This document shows, piece by piece, positions 32,979 through 44,128 of a stretch of DNA of 64,000 nucleotides. The position numbers and the translations under genes were made by a program. Origin of the DNA: Berkiella sp964496435 (lineage in GTDB: Bacteria > Pseudomonadota > Gammaproteobacteria > Berkiellales > Berkiellaceae); NCBI GenBank assembly GCA_964496435.1, contig CAZBZP010000003.1:1-64000 (forward strand), given 5' to 3'. How positions within the stretch are numbered: the first letter of the stretch is position 1; every line of letters begins with the position of its first letter. The notes below the pieces were generated by a model. That model made no database searches and was not told the DNA's origin. It was given only the letters and a program-made list of their open reading frames with translations.

Positions 32979-35900
32979 ATGCTTGCTGGCGCTATTGAAG
33001 AAATTTCTCAGGAATTTATGAATGCAGCTTGTGAAAGTGAAACAAGCAAACGTCAACAAAACGTAGAAGCCTTTGTAAAAAAAAACGCTGATTTAAATAA
33101 TGCGCAGGTCCTTCAGATCGGGCATCATATATGTAGTAAAATTTATAGTTCACCTGAAGCTAAAATTGTTAAAACGGCTATGGGGAAAGTCATCTATGCC
33201 CGCACAACGTCTGAAAAAGCACAAACCGTCTATTTGTTTACTGATAACTACACTCACACTGAGAAAGCCACTAAACAGGTTAATATCTTACATGCCTTTA
33301 TAAAACAATACCTGAGCCCTGAAAAAATCAAACAAGATAATGCTTCTCAAGCGCTTTATAATTTGATGTCCAATTTAGTTTTTCAGCTACTAGGAATTCA
33401 CTATTCAGAATTAATAAAAGAATTTGCAAGTGCAGAACTACCTGAATCTAGAACTTCCTACCATGTAACCTATAAAAATATTACTGAAAAATTATCGTGG
33501 TTCTGTGAATTTAGCCAAGCATACGAAGAACTCATATTAAAGAGAGCTGGCAACAATGAATTAACTTTTTACAATATTAGAATATATTTAGAGATCCAAG
33601 AAAATTTTATTATTATTGCTAAACGCTTACATCGCCATCACGAAGCTGCCATCTTGCTTAGCCATTGGGAGAATCTCTGTTTACAACTTGCTAATCTGTG
33701 TAGGGATGATGATACCTCTCATGCAAAAGAATTATCCAAGCATCTACAGCAAATGGAATCGATACGTAATAATTTTGAAGAACACGCAAAAATAGCACCT
33801 GATTATGGCTCTAATTTTAACAGATTACTTGATGATTTTATTTTTGATAGGCAAAGTGCAGCAAAACCTGATTCCCAAGACGAAAAATATTTTAAGGAAA
33901 AAAGCGAGGAATTAATTGCCAAATTAAAGGCGCCTAAGGCAGGTAATAATAATGATAAAAAACTTGCATCACTATTTTGTGACATATTTATCCTTTTACA
34001 AGAATATCGACAAGTGCAAAATCAATGTAGTACACAGACTCATAAAGATGTATGTAAGCTATTATTAAATAGCTTTCTGTGTACAAAAAAGGGCAAGGGC
34101 ATTTCAATATGGCATACTATTCATGATGCGATGCAAGCTCGCATAAATGAAATAAAGTTACGATTAATAAATTCTGCTCCTAACGCTACGCCAGAAGTTG
34201 CACCAACTTCACCTCATCTAGTTCCAACCTCAGCGCCACAAGCTCCTGTTCAGACTGCTAGTGACACAGCCAGGGACTCACTCAATATTACCAAAGAAGA
34301 GGTTGCTGAGTTCATACAATTGGCCAGAGAATATGATACCGTAAAAAAAGAAAAACAAGTAAACGCTTTTATCGAAAAGCATCAACACCGTCCAGAATTC
34401 ATAAAAGATTTAGGACAAGCATTAATTAATGAGTTGCCTTTATCGACCTCATTTCTTGATGAGGTCGCGAGTAAAGTTAAGAATACCAAATCATTAAATC
34501 CCAGGGAATTAAAAGAATTACGACATAATGTATACATTTCCATTATTTCGAGGCTGACAGATACTTTTGTCTTTCAATCCTATTTATTTCAATGTCTACC
34601 CAAACAAAGTGTTTCCCCTCTTATTAAACCCATTAAGTCTCATATATACTTAAACCTATTTGTTAATCTTAACATCGCGTTAGTATTATTTAACGAGTGT
34701 CATTCAAATGTTGAGTTAATTGAAGGTGACCATGATTTTTATAGAATATGCAACTATTTAAAACAAATCATACCAGCGCTTCTTGATGACTTTAAAGATC
34801 CCAAAGCACTATTAGATAGCGTAGATCCTTATTTTGCGGTATCAAAGCAACCCGTTAGAAAGCTTGTGCTTGAATTAATACACTTTCACGGTTCAAGCTT
34901 TTCCTTCGCTTATATTTTTCAGAGCGATATAATTCATAAAATAAAAGCTTCTATTGTTAATATTTCTCCTGAGCTAGAAAGAATTTTGCGCAATAGAAAC
35001 GAACATGCAGCGATAACATTCTTACAACAACTATTGCGCTCAAAAGAAACCTTTGAAGTAAAACAAAATAAGTTTCCATTAAATCAAGCATATGATCTCC
35101 TCGAAGAAGCTTATCTTCAACTTAGTCAAAATGCTAGCGCCTCAAACGTGATATCAGACGAAGCGTTTCAAGATTGTTGCTCTCAAACTATGTCATATGA
35201 AACATCTGTTTTTCGACTTGAAGTTGTAAGAGATACAATTGCACTTTTACAGCAATTCCGAGCGCAGGGCTCTTTTTCTGCTGACTCAGCGCAAGCTTTA
35301 TCTGCACTAATGCTCTATTGCTCCGTTGTAATAGAAAATGCTCAGGGAACAGATAATCTTGTGGGTAAAGTTTGCGTAGATTTAATTAAACGGATAAGCC
35401 TTGTGTGCTTACCTGCTGAGCCTCTTAGATATTCCTTGTTACCCGCTTATCACGAGGAACTTGTGCCTCAAGTAACACAATCAGATGTGCAAGAGGCTGA
35501 TAGTGCAAATGATGAAATCAACCAAGTTGCAGATCAATTAGCAAATTTATCATTAGACATAGAAAGGGATAGCTTAAAGCAAACCGTGGCACAACTGACA
35601 GAAGAGCTTGCTGCAGAAAAATTGCGCTCACAAACTATTTTGGATAGTCATGCAAAAAAAATTGCGACCTTTCGCGAAGCGCAGGAAAGTAATCTAAAAG
35701 CTGAAGAACAACTTAAGCAACAGCGCCAACAATCTGCTAGAGCACTTGAAGCGGAACGAAAAAAATCAGCCCAAGCGCTTAAGGATGAGCAAAAAAATTC
35801 AGCCCAAGCACTTAAGGATGAGCGCATAAAAGATGCTAAAGAGCGTGAACATGAGCGTACAGCTTCCGCTAAAGAAGTGGAGTTAATACGCAAAGAACAT

Positions 35901-36794
35901 GCTAACCAAGTTGAACAACTGCGTCAAAACGCCGCTTTGCTAAAAGAGAAAACGCAACTGCAAGTACAACAACAGCAAGCAGAATATCAAGCACTTATGC
36001 AAAAGTTTGAGCAACTAGCCTTGGAATTAAAAGATACTCAAGCAAAACTGCTTCTTGCTAAGGAGCAAAACATTCAGAGAAAGCGTGAACCAACTGATCG
36101 GCATGTTAGTGAAGCCAATCGGCGCTATCAAGCAGATCCTTTGAGTATTTTGCGTCACATTCATAATCTTCATATGACAACAGATCTCAAGGTTCCTGAA
36201 AAATTGATACCCTGTATGCAAGCACATAGTCACTTGCTTAGAACAATGCCATTTGAGGAGTATCTTTTCGCTTTGAAATCCTTTTTTCAATGCGAGGTGG
36301 CAACTAAAAACTTTAATTTCGTTTACGAAACTGGACTATACCGAGATCTGTTACCGTTGTTTCCATCTGAGGTTGGCTTTGATTTGGGGGAAGACTCACA
36401 ATTGACACTGCGTTTTTGGCAAGAGAAGTTAAGCTTATTTGCTAAAAATAAACAAGCATATGGTCCATATCATATTTTAGCTTTGTTTCTTATTGTTCCG
36501 ATTGAACATCAGCGAGACAAATTTCCCTCTCTTGAGGCGACTGTAAGCACATGTCTTGATAGATTGTTGGAAAATCATCATGCCCCCTCAAACCAAGCTA
36601 AAACCTTCCTTTGGCATATTATTGGCAACACCAATCCTCAAGCCGAATTGGGTCTTTATTGGCAATATAGGCAATTTGTTGCGCTTAATAGTGCCTTTAG
36701 AGGGGTGACCATTGAATTTAATGCGCAAAGAAGTAGAAAAGGCTATTTCAGTTCTGAACAGAGTCCTTCTCTGAAGCGACGGTTGTCGAATTAA
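32979..36794 (+). CDS. Large coiled-coil protein with internal duplication, candidate effector
   Basis: 1271 residues, no signal peptide. Two similar helical segments begin at residues about 10 and 440: EFMNAACESETSKRQQNVEAF and EFIQLAREYDTVKKEKQVNAF, each followed by a related helix, implying a duplicated N-terminal module. A Pro/Ala/Thr-rich hinge (about 397-430) separates them. Residues about 854-1034 are a Lys/Glu/Gln/Ala coiled coil containing the repeat SAQALKDE. A globular C-terminal domain follows, ending in a basic tail NAQRSRKG...LKRRLSN. No enzymatic motif is recognised. Such large coiled-coil proteins are common among Legionellales effectors (inference). Confidence 0.7.
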   Translation: MLAGAIEEISQEFMNAACESETSKRQQNVEAFVKKNADLNNAQVLQIGHHICSKIYSSPEAKIVKTAMGKVIYARTTSEKAQTVYLFTDNYTHTEKATKQVNILHAFIKQYLSPEKIKQDNASQALYNLMSNLVFQLLGIHYSELIKEFASAELPESRTSYHVTYKNITEKLSWFCEFSQAYEELILKRAGNNELTFYNIRIYLEIQENFIIIAKRLHRHHEAAILLSHWENLCLQLANLCRDDDTSHAKELSKHLQQMESIRNNFEEHAKIAPDYGSNFNRLLDDFIFDRQSAAKPDSQDEKYFKEKSEELIAKLKAPKAGNNNDKKLASLFCDIFILLQEYRQVQNQCSTQTHKDVCKLLLNSFLCTKKGKGISIWHTIHDAMQARINEIKLRLINSAPNATPEVAPTSPHLVPTSAPQAPVQTASDTARDSLNITKEEVAEFIQLAREYDTVKKEKQVNAFIEKHQHRPEFIKDLGQALINELPLSTSFLDEVASKVKNTKSLNPRELKELRHNVYISIISRLTDTFVFQSYLFQCLPKQSVSPLIKPIKSHIYLNLFVNLNIALVLFNECHSNVELIEGDHDFYRICNYLKQIIPALLDDFKDPKALLDSVDPYFAVSKQPVRKLVLELIHFHGSSFSFAYIFQSDIIHKIKASIVNISPELERILRNRNEHAAITFLQQLLRSKETFEVKQNKFPLNQAYDLLEEAYLQLSQNASASNVISDEAFQDCCSQTMSYETSVFRLEVVRDTIALLQQFRAQGSFSADSAQALSALMLYCSVVIENAQGTDNLVGKVCVDLIKRISLVCLPAEPLRYSLLPAYHEELVPQVTQSDVQEADSANDEINQVADQLANLSLDIERDSLKQTVAQLTEELAAEKLRSQTILDSHAKKIATFREAQESNLKAEEQLKQQRQQSARALEAERKKSAQALKDEQKNSAQALKDERIKDAKEREHERTASAKEVELIRKEHANQVEQLRQNAALLKEKTQLQVQQQQAEYQALMQKFEQLALELKDTQAKLLLAKEQNIQRKREPTDRHVSEANRRYQADPLSILRHIHNLHMTTDLKVPEKLIPCMQAHSHLLRTMPFEEYLFALKSFFQCEVATKNFNFVYETGLYRDLLPLFPSEVGFDLGEDSQLTLRFWQEKLSLFAKNKQAYGPYHILALFLIVPIEHQRDKFPSLEATVSTCLDRLLENHHAPSNQAKTFLWHIIGNTNPQAELGLYWQYRQFVALNSAFRGVTIEFNAQRSRKGYFSSEQSPSLKRRLSN

Positions 36795-36799
36795 CCTGT

Positions 36800-36921
36800 T
36801 TATTTAGCAGCAAGGATTTTTTGTTCAAACGAGGCGGCAAGTTTCTCAGCTTGGGCTTGCCCCTGCTTTGCTAAGATTAATCACTGAGTAAACATTGCAG
36901 CAATTAAATTGTCTTTCGTTG
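36800..36921 (-). pseudogene. C-terminal remnant of an unidentified gene
   Basis: On the minus strand, PTSTKDNLIAAMFTQ, a TGA, then LILAKQGQAQAEKLAASFEQ and a final KILAAK before TAA at 36802-36800 read like one helical tail broken by a stop. The Ala/Gln/Lys-rich helix recalls a phasin-like C-terminus, but the identity is uncertain. Between this and tRNA-Val (36922-37067) nothing else is seen. Confidence 0.3.
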
Positions 36922-37067
36922 ATGTTGGGTGTTAGAAGACAGTCGCCAAAAAGTGAGTTTGATGGCTTTTGAAATTGGATGACCTGATAAAGCCCGCCTA
37001 CGCTCAGACGCTACGGCGAGACATAAGATTTTCTAAGACTTGCCTTTGGCAAGCTAACAAAATCTAA

Positions 37068-37142
37068 TGGTAGGCACGAGTGGGATCGAACCACCGACCA
37101 CCACCATGTCAAGGTGGTGCTCTACCACTGAGCTACGTGCCT
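37068..37142 (-). tRNA. tRNA-Val (anticodon GAC)
   Basis: 75 nt with encoded CCA. Acceptor AGGCACG pairs with CGTGCCT; D-arm GCTCAGTGGTAGAGC; anticodon stem CCACC/GGTGG around TTGACAT gives GAC; T-loop GGTTCGATCCC. A possible promoter TTGATT-18 nt-TATCTT lies upstream on the minus strand. Confidence 0.95.
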
Positions 37143-37264
37143 AAAAAGAGAGGCCAGAAGATAGCATTTTTTTTATGGTCAAATCAAGGTCAAGACTTCA
37201 CTAACTTACCGCTATACGTTAAAGTCTCTCTCTTTACCCCCTAGATAAGTTAGAAGAGCTTAAA

Positions 37265-39058
37265 ATGCATCGTTACCGAACTCACACTTGTGGCGCCCTG
37301 ACAGTTTCAGAAGAAGGTCAAACCGTACGTTTATCCGGCTGGGTACATCGTAAACGAGATCATGGTAACCTGCTGTTCATCGACTTACGAGATAATTATG
37401 GGATAACCCAGTGCGTCATTGAAACAACCTCGCCCAATTTCAAAACGGCCGAAGCGGCACGTAATGAAAGCGTTATCACCCTCACAGGGCACGTAGTCAA
37501 AAGAAGCGAAGAAACCATCAACAACAAAATGCCAACAGGCAAAATTGAAGTTGTGATTGATGAGGTTGAAATTGATTCCCAGGCCGATCTCTTGCCTATC
37601 CAAGTAAACAGCGATCAAGAATTCCCAGAAGATACACGTCTTCGTTATCGTTTCTTAGATCTAAGACGTGAAAAAATGCACGCTAATATTATTTTGCGTT
37701 CACAAATTATTTCTTCCTTGCGTCATCGTATGATTGACCAAGGCTTTTTAGAATTTCAAACGCCCATTCTCACCTCAAGCTCACCAGAAGGTGCGCGTGA
37801 CTTTTTGGTGCCCAGCAGAATGCACCCAGGTAAATTCTATGCCCTACCCCAAGCACCACAACAATTTAAACAATTATTGATGGTGGCAGGCTTTGATAGA
37901 TATTTCCAAATCGCGCCCTGCTTTAGAGATGAAGATGCCAGAGCCGACAGAAGCCCTGGTGAGTTCTACCAGCTTGACTTTGAAATGTCCTTTGTAACCC
38001 AAGAAGATGTTTTCCAAGCCATTGAGCCTGTATTACATGGCGTGTTTACAGAATTTGCCAAAGGCAGACAAGTAAGCCCCTTGCCCTTTAAGCGCTTTAC
38101 CTATGAAGAATCCATGCTTAAATATGGTAATGATAAGCCAGATATCCGTAACCCCTTAATCATTTCAGATGTTACTTCGGTATTTGATGGTTCAGAATTT
38201 AATGCCTTTGCTAAAGCAATTCAAAAAGGCGCTATCGTAAGAGCTATTCCTGCTCCCAATACGGAATCACAACCACGTAGCTTCTTTGAAAAGTTAAATG
38301 ATTGGGCGATTGCACAAGGTGCACCAGGCTTAGGTTATATCATCTTCACAAAAGAACAAGCCAAAGGCCCTATCGCTAAATTCTTAGATGCTGCTCGCTT
38401 AGAACAGTTAAAACAACTCAGTGGTTGTAAAGAAGGTGATGCGGTATTCTTCGTTTGTAACCAAAAAGCCAACGCAGAAAAATTGGCAGGCGCTGCCCGC
38501 ACACGCATTGGTGAAGAACTAGAATTAATTGATAAAAATCGATTTGAATTCTGCTGGGTGGTTGATTTCCCCATGTATGAATACAACGAAGATCAAAAGA
38601 AAATCGATTTCTCGCATAACCCCTTCTCCATGCCTCAAGGCGGCTTAGATGCACTCTTAAACCAAGATCCACTCACCATCAAAGCCTTCCAATATGACGT
38701 TGTTTGTAACGGTATTGAGCTTTCAAGTGGTGCAATTCGAAATCACTTGCCTGAAGTTATGTACAAAGCCTTTGAAATTGCCAGCTACTCAAGAGAAGAA
38801 GTTGAGCAACAATTTGGCGGCATGCTCAATGCCTTCAAATATGGCGCGCCCCCACATGGTGGCTGTGCTCCTGGGATTGACAGAATAGTGATGCTCTTAG
38901 CAAATGAACCTAACATTCGTGAAGTCGTTGCTTTCCCAATGAACCAAAATGCGCAAGACTTATTGATGCAAGCGCCTTCAGAAGTGATGGCACGTCAGTT
39001 GAAAGAATTGCACATTCAAGTCAATCTGCCTAAAGAGAAAGAAAAAGAAAAGGTGTAA
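37265..39058 (+). CDS. aspS: Aspartyl-tRNA synthetase
   Basis: 597 residues, bacterial AspRS layout: N-terminal OB anticodon domain (VRLSGWVHRKRDHGNLLFIDLRD), class II core with motif 2 FQIAPCFRDEDARADRSPGEFYQLD, bacterial GAD insertion (about 290-410), and motif 3 GGCAPGIDRIVMLLANEPNIREV. It charges tRNA-Asp. The start ATG is preceded by AGAAGAGC. A strong terminator follows at 39070. Confidence 0.97.
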   Translation: MHRYRTHTCGALTVSEEGQTVRLSGWVHRKRDHGNLLFIDLRDNYGITQCVIETTSPNFKTAEAARNESVITLTGHVVKRSEETINNKMPTGKIEVVIDEVEIDSQADLLPIQVNSDQEFPEDTRLRYRFLDLRREKMHANIILRSQIISSLRHRMIDQGFLEFQTPILTSSSPEGARDFLVPSRMHPGKFYALPQAPQQFKQLLMVAGFDRYFQIAPCFRDEDARADRSPGEFYQLDFEMSFVTQEDVFQAIEPVLHGVFTEFAKGRQVSPLPFKRFTYEESMLKYGNDKPDIRNPLIISDVTSVFDGSEFNAFAKAIQKGAIVRAIPAPNTESQPRSFFEKLNDWAIAQGAPGLGYIIFTKEQAKGPIAKFLDAARLEQLKQLSGCKEGDAVFFVCNQKANAEKLAGAARTRIGEELELIDKNRFEFCWVVDFPMYEYNEDQKKIDFSHNPFSMPQGGLDALLNQDPLTIKAFQYDVVCNGIELSSGAIRNHLPEVMYKAFEIASYSREEVEQQFGGMLNAFKYGAPPHGGCAPGIDRIVMLLANEPNIREVVAFPMNQNAQDLLMQAPSEVMARQLKELHIQVNLPKEKEKEKV

Positions 39059-39069
39059 AACCTTTCGAT

Positions 39070-39113
39070 GCCTAAATCCCCCTTTGATATCACGGGGGGA
39101 TTTAGGCTGTTTT
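39070..39113 (+). terminator. Intrinsic terminator shared by aspS and uvrB
   Basis: GCCTAAATCCCCC and GGGGGATTTAGGC form a perfect 13-bp stem with a 12-nt loop, followed by TGTTTTATT. The hairpin lies between convergent aspS and uvrB stops and could act in both directions. Confidence 0.9.
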
Positions 39114-41178
39114 ATTCCTTCTCTTTGAAGGCCATCTCTTTAATGATTTTGATCTCATCGCGTATAGCTGCTGCCTGTTCAAATTCTAAATTACGCGCGT
39201 ATTCATACATTTTTTGATCCCATTTCTTGATAAGCTTATTCATCTCATCTGGGGTAATGGCATGATGTTGCTCACGGTATTGCCTGATTTCATCAACCAC
39301 AGGATTCGCGCTTGGGGCAACTTTCTTGCTTCCCTTTTTATTGGAAACTTTTCTGCCTGCTATTGCGCCTTCCATGATATCTGCAATCGATTTTTTAACG
39401 GAGGTAGGCGTGATGTTATGCTTTTTATTGTAATCTTGTTGAATTTTTCTTCTTCTGTCTGTTTCACCAATTGCTTGTTTCATTGCCCCAGTCATTTTAT
39501 CGGCATACATAATGGCTGTTCCATTAATATGGCGAGCCGCGCGGCCAATGGTTTGGATCAAAGAACGTGCAGAGCGCAAAAAGCCTTCTTTATCTGCATC
39601 AAAGATAGCCACTAATGAAACTTCGGGCATATCCAAGCCTTCGCGCAAAAGGTTAATACCCACCAGCACATCAAAAACACCTAATCTTAGATCGCGAATA
39701 ATTTCGACTCTTTCCACCGTTTCAATTTCAGAATGAAGATAGCGCACTTTAACGCCATGTTCTCTTAAATAATCGGTTAAGTCTTCAGACATTTTCTTGG
39801 TAAGGGTCGTGATTAATACCCGTTCATTGACAGCAACACGTTTATTGATTTCAGATAACACATCATCCACTTGGGAGCCCACTGGGCGGATTATCACTTT
39901 AGGATCAATCAAACCAGTTGGTCTTACAATTTGCTCAACAGGCTTGGTTGATAATCCGAGCTCATATTCGCCAGGAGTTGCAGAAACAAAGATAGTCTGA
40001 GGCATCATTTTGATAAATTCTTCAAACTTGAGCGGGCGATTATCCAAAGCCGAAGGCAAACGAAACCCATATTCAACCAGTGTTTCTTTTCTTGATCTAT
40101 CACCTTTATACATCGCGCCAAGCTGCGGCACCATGACATGCGATTCATCTAAAACCAACAAAGCGTTTGGAGGTAAATAATCAAATAAAGTAGGTGGTGG
40201 TTCGCCCGGTGCACGCCCTGAAAGATGGCGTGAATAATTTTCGATACCATTGCAATAACCTAATTGAACCAACATTTCGATATCGTATTGCGTGCGCTGC
40301 TCTAAGCGCTGCGCTTCCAATAGTTTTTGATTATCACGTAACTGTGCGAGGCGTTCTTTTAATTCTGCTTTGATATTTTCTACAGCATCTAATACTTGAT
40401 GTCGTGGTGTTACATAATGGGTTTTGGGGTAAATGGTGTATCGTGGCACATCTTGCAATACTTGACCGGTAAGGGGATCAAAAACGCTGAGCTTATCAAC
40501 CTCATCACCAAATAATTGAATGCGAACGGCATATTGCTCTGATTCAGCTGGGAACACATCAATGACATCCCCTCTTACGCGATAACAACCGCGACGTAGC
40601 TCAAGATCATTTCGGGTATATTGAATTTCAGCCAACCTTTTCAATACACTGCGTTGATCAATAATGTCGCCCCGACTCACATGCAACATCATGCTCAAAT
40701 AGGAATTCGGATCGCCCAAACCATAGATAGCAGAAACGGTAGCAACGATAATCGTATCACTACGCTCAAGCAAGGCCTTGGTGGCAGATAAGCGCATTTG
40801 TTCTATATGATCATTAACAGATGCGTCTTTTTCAATATAGGTATCCGATGAGGGCACATAGGCTTCAGGCTGATAATAATCATAATATGAAACAAAATAT
40901 TCGACGCTGTTGTTCGGAAAGAACTCTTTCATCTCGCCATATAATTGTGCTGCCAAGGTTTTGTTTGGCGCTAAAATCATTGTCGTGCGTTGCACTTTTT
41001 CAATGACATTCGCAACAGTATAAGTTTTACCTGAACCGGTTACGCCAAGCAGCGTTTGAAATTGCACCCCGTCATTGAGATCCATAACCAAAGTATCGAT
41101 AGCTTGAGGCTGGCTTCCTTTGGGGGAAAATGCAGTCGCTAAGTTTAATTTCTTTTGTTGGCGTTTCGTTGTTTTCAT
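39112..41178 (-). CDS. uvrB: Excinuclease ABC subunit B
   Basis: 688 residues. Walker A GVTGSGKT (45-52), YYDYYQPEAYVP beta-hairpin region used for damage verification, DESHV box, helicase motifs GINLLREGLDMPEVSL and QTIGRAARH, and a C-terminal UVR domain (IRQYREQHH...LIKKWDQKMYEYARNLEFEQAAAIRDEI). UvrB verifies DNA lesions handed over by UvrA and recruits UvrC in nucleotide excision repair. Convergent with aspS; divergent from aspC. Confidence 0.97.
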   Translation of the reverse strand: MKTTKRQQKKLNLATAFSPKGSQPQAIDTLVMDLNDGVQFQTLLGVTGSGKTYTVANVIEKVQRTTMILAPNKTLAAQLYGEMKEFFPNNSVEYFVSYYDYYQPEAYVPSSDTYIEKDASVNDHIEQMRLSATKALLERSDTIIVATVSAIYGLGDPNSYLSMMLHVSRGDIIDQRSVLKRLAEIQYTRNDLELRRGCYRVRGDVIDVFPAESEQYAVRIQLFGDEVDKLSVFDPLTGQVLQDVPRYTIYPKTHYVTPRHQVLDAVENIKAELKERLAQLRDNQKLLEAQRLEQRTQYDIEMLVQLGYCNGIENYSRHLSGRAPGEPPPTLFDYLPPNALLVLDESHVMVPQLGAMYKGDRSRKETLVEYGFRLPSALDNRPLKFEEFIKMMPQTIFVSATPGEYELGLSTKPVEQIVRPTGLIDPKVIIRPVGSQVDDVLSEINKRVAVNERVLITTLTKKMSEDLTDYLREHGVKVRYLHSEIETVERVEIIRDLRLGVFDVLVGINLLREGLDMPEVSLVAIFDADKEGFLRSARSLIQTIGRAARHINGTAIMYADKMTGAMKQAIGETDRRRKIQQDYNKKHNITPTSVKKSIADIMEGAIAGRKVSNKKGSKKVAPSANPVVDEIRQYREQHHAITPDEMNKLIKKWDQKMYEYARNLEFEQAAAIRDEIKIIKEMAFKEKE

Positions 41179-41265
41179 AGGGTATAACTTAAAAAGCAGC
41201 TTAGACTATGGCATAGTATTGGGCCTAATTGATATGAGTTTAACAGATTGTCGAGGGCAATAAAA

Positions 41266-42453
41266 TTGGATATCCAACTTGCAAACCGCGTTAAGCGCAT
41301 CAAACCTTCCCCCACCCTGGCTGTTTCAGCACGAGCGGCTGAACTGAAGGCCAAAGGCCAAGATATTGTGGGGCTGGGCGCTGGTGAACCAGATTTTGAC
41401 ACGCCAGATCACATTAAGGAAGCCGCCATAAAGGCTATCCGTGATGGCAAAACCAAATATACCGCAGTGGATGGCATCGTGTCCTTGCGTGAAGCGATTG
41501 CTGAGAAAATGAAGCGCAGCAATCAGTTGGACTATAAGCCTAACCAAATTATTGTTTCTACAGGCGGCAAACAGTGCATCTATAATTTGCTGCAAGCCAT
41601 TATCCAAGAAGGCGATGAAGTTATTATACCCGCCCCTTATTGGGTCTCTTATCCCGATATGACTTTGCTTGCCGATGGCAAACCTGTTTTTATCGAAACA
41701 ACGATAAAGCAACGCTTTAAAATTACGGCTGAGCAATTAGAAGCTGCTATTACGCCTAAAACCAAGCTCTTGTTCATTAATAGCCCATCCAACCCTACAG
41801 GTATGGCTTATACGCGTGAAGAGCTTTTAAGCTTGTCTAAGGTCCTTTTGAAACATCCTCATGTGATGATTGCCACAGATGATATGTATGAACATATTCT
41901 CTGGACCAAAGAGCCTTTCGCGAATATCGTCAATGTATGCCCTGAGCTTTACTCACGCACTATCGTGCTAAATGGTGTTTCTAAAGCTTACTCCATGACT
42001 GGTTGGCGTATTGGCTATGTTTGCTGCCCTATCGACAGCATAAATGACGCGATGAAAAACATTCAAAGCCAAAGCACCTCTAACCCCTGCTCCATCGCCC
42101 AAGCGGCTGCTGAGGCAGCTTTGCGTGGTCCTATGGATGGCGTGCACAAGATGGTCGAAGTGTTTAAACAACGTCATGATTATTTAGTTGAGAGTTTAAA
42201 TAAGATCCCTGGCGTTCAATGTGAACCCGGCGATGGCACCTTTTACACCTTCCCACGGGTTCAAGATGTTATCGATAGGATGCCCAATATTAATAATGAT
42301 TTGCAGTTAGCAGATCACCTCATCAGCTCCGTGGGCCTTGCTTTAGTGCCTGGTTCCGCATTTGGCGCTGAAGGCTTTATGCGTTTATCCTTTGCAACTA
42401 GCATGGATGTGCTGCAAAAGGCTGTTGAGCGCATGACAAAGGCTTTTGCTTAG
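41266..42453 (+). CDS. aspC: Aspartate aminotransferase (class I/II PLP fold)
   Basis: 395 residues from a TTG at 41266, with GAGGG eight bases upstream, giving the family-typical start of DIQLANRVKRIKPSPTLAVSA; a TTG at 41248 adds six residues. PLP lysine K240 in NGVSKAYSMTGWRIGY; substrate and cofactor residues in GAGEPDFDTPDHIK, NSPSNPTGMAY and ATDDMYEHI. It interconverts aspartate/2-oxoglutarate with oxaloacetate/glutamate. Followed by a hairpin terminator, then tRNA-Asn. Confidence 0.92.
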   Translation: MDIQLANRVKRIKPSPTLAVSARAAELKAKGQDIVGLGAGEPDFDTPDHIKEAAIKAIRDGKTKYTAVDGIVSLREAIAEKMKRSNQLDYKPNQIIVSTGGKQCIYNLLQAIIQEGDEVIIPAPYWVSYPDMTLLADGKPVFIETTIKQRFKITAEQLEAAITPKTKLLFINSPSNPTGMAYTREELLSLSKVLLKHPHVMIATDDMYEHILWTKEPFANIVNVCPELYSRTIVLNGVSKAYSMTGWRIGYVCCPIDSINDAMKNIQSQSTSNPCSIAQAAAEAALRGPMDGVHKMVEVFKQRHDYLVESLNKIPGVQCEPGDGTFYTFPRVQDVIDRMPNINNDLQLADHLISSVGLALVPGSAFGAEGFMRLSFATSMDVLQKAVERMTKAFA

Positions 42454-42460
42454 GTTATCT

Positions 42461-42491
42461 GGGGCCGGTTTAAGCTGGCCCCTATCTTATT
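42461..42491 (+). terminator. Hairpin terminator after aspC
   Basis: GGGGCC...GGCCCC with a short GGTTTAAGCT centre, followed by TATCTTATT. It separates aspC from tRNA-Asn. Confidence 0.7.
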
Positions 42492-42499
42492 GATTGGCC

Positions 42500-42528
42500 T
42501 TGACATATTGTTCAGAGGCCAGTAGTAT
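42500..42528 (+). promoter_or_regulatory. Sigma-70 promoter of tRNA-Asn
   Basis: TTGACA at 42500-42505 and TAGTAT at 42523-42528 with exactly 17 bp between, ending 10 bp before the tRNA 5' end. This is a near-consensus promoter. Confidence 0.8.
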
Positions 42529-42538
42529 CACGCGCTAT

Positions 42539-44125
<1,587 letters not shown>

Positions 44126-44128
44126 ATA

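Noticed and set aside
35648..35893. Minus-strand Ser/Ala-rich ORF opposite the coiled coil
   Set aside because: A low-complexity shadow of the Lys/Glu/Ala coiled coil of the large plus-strand gene.
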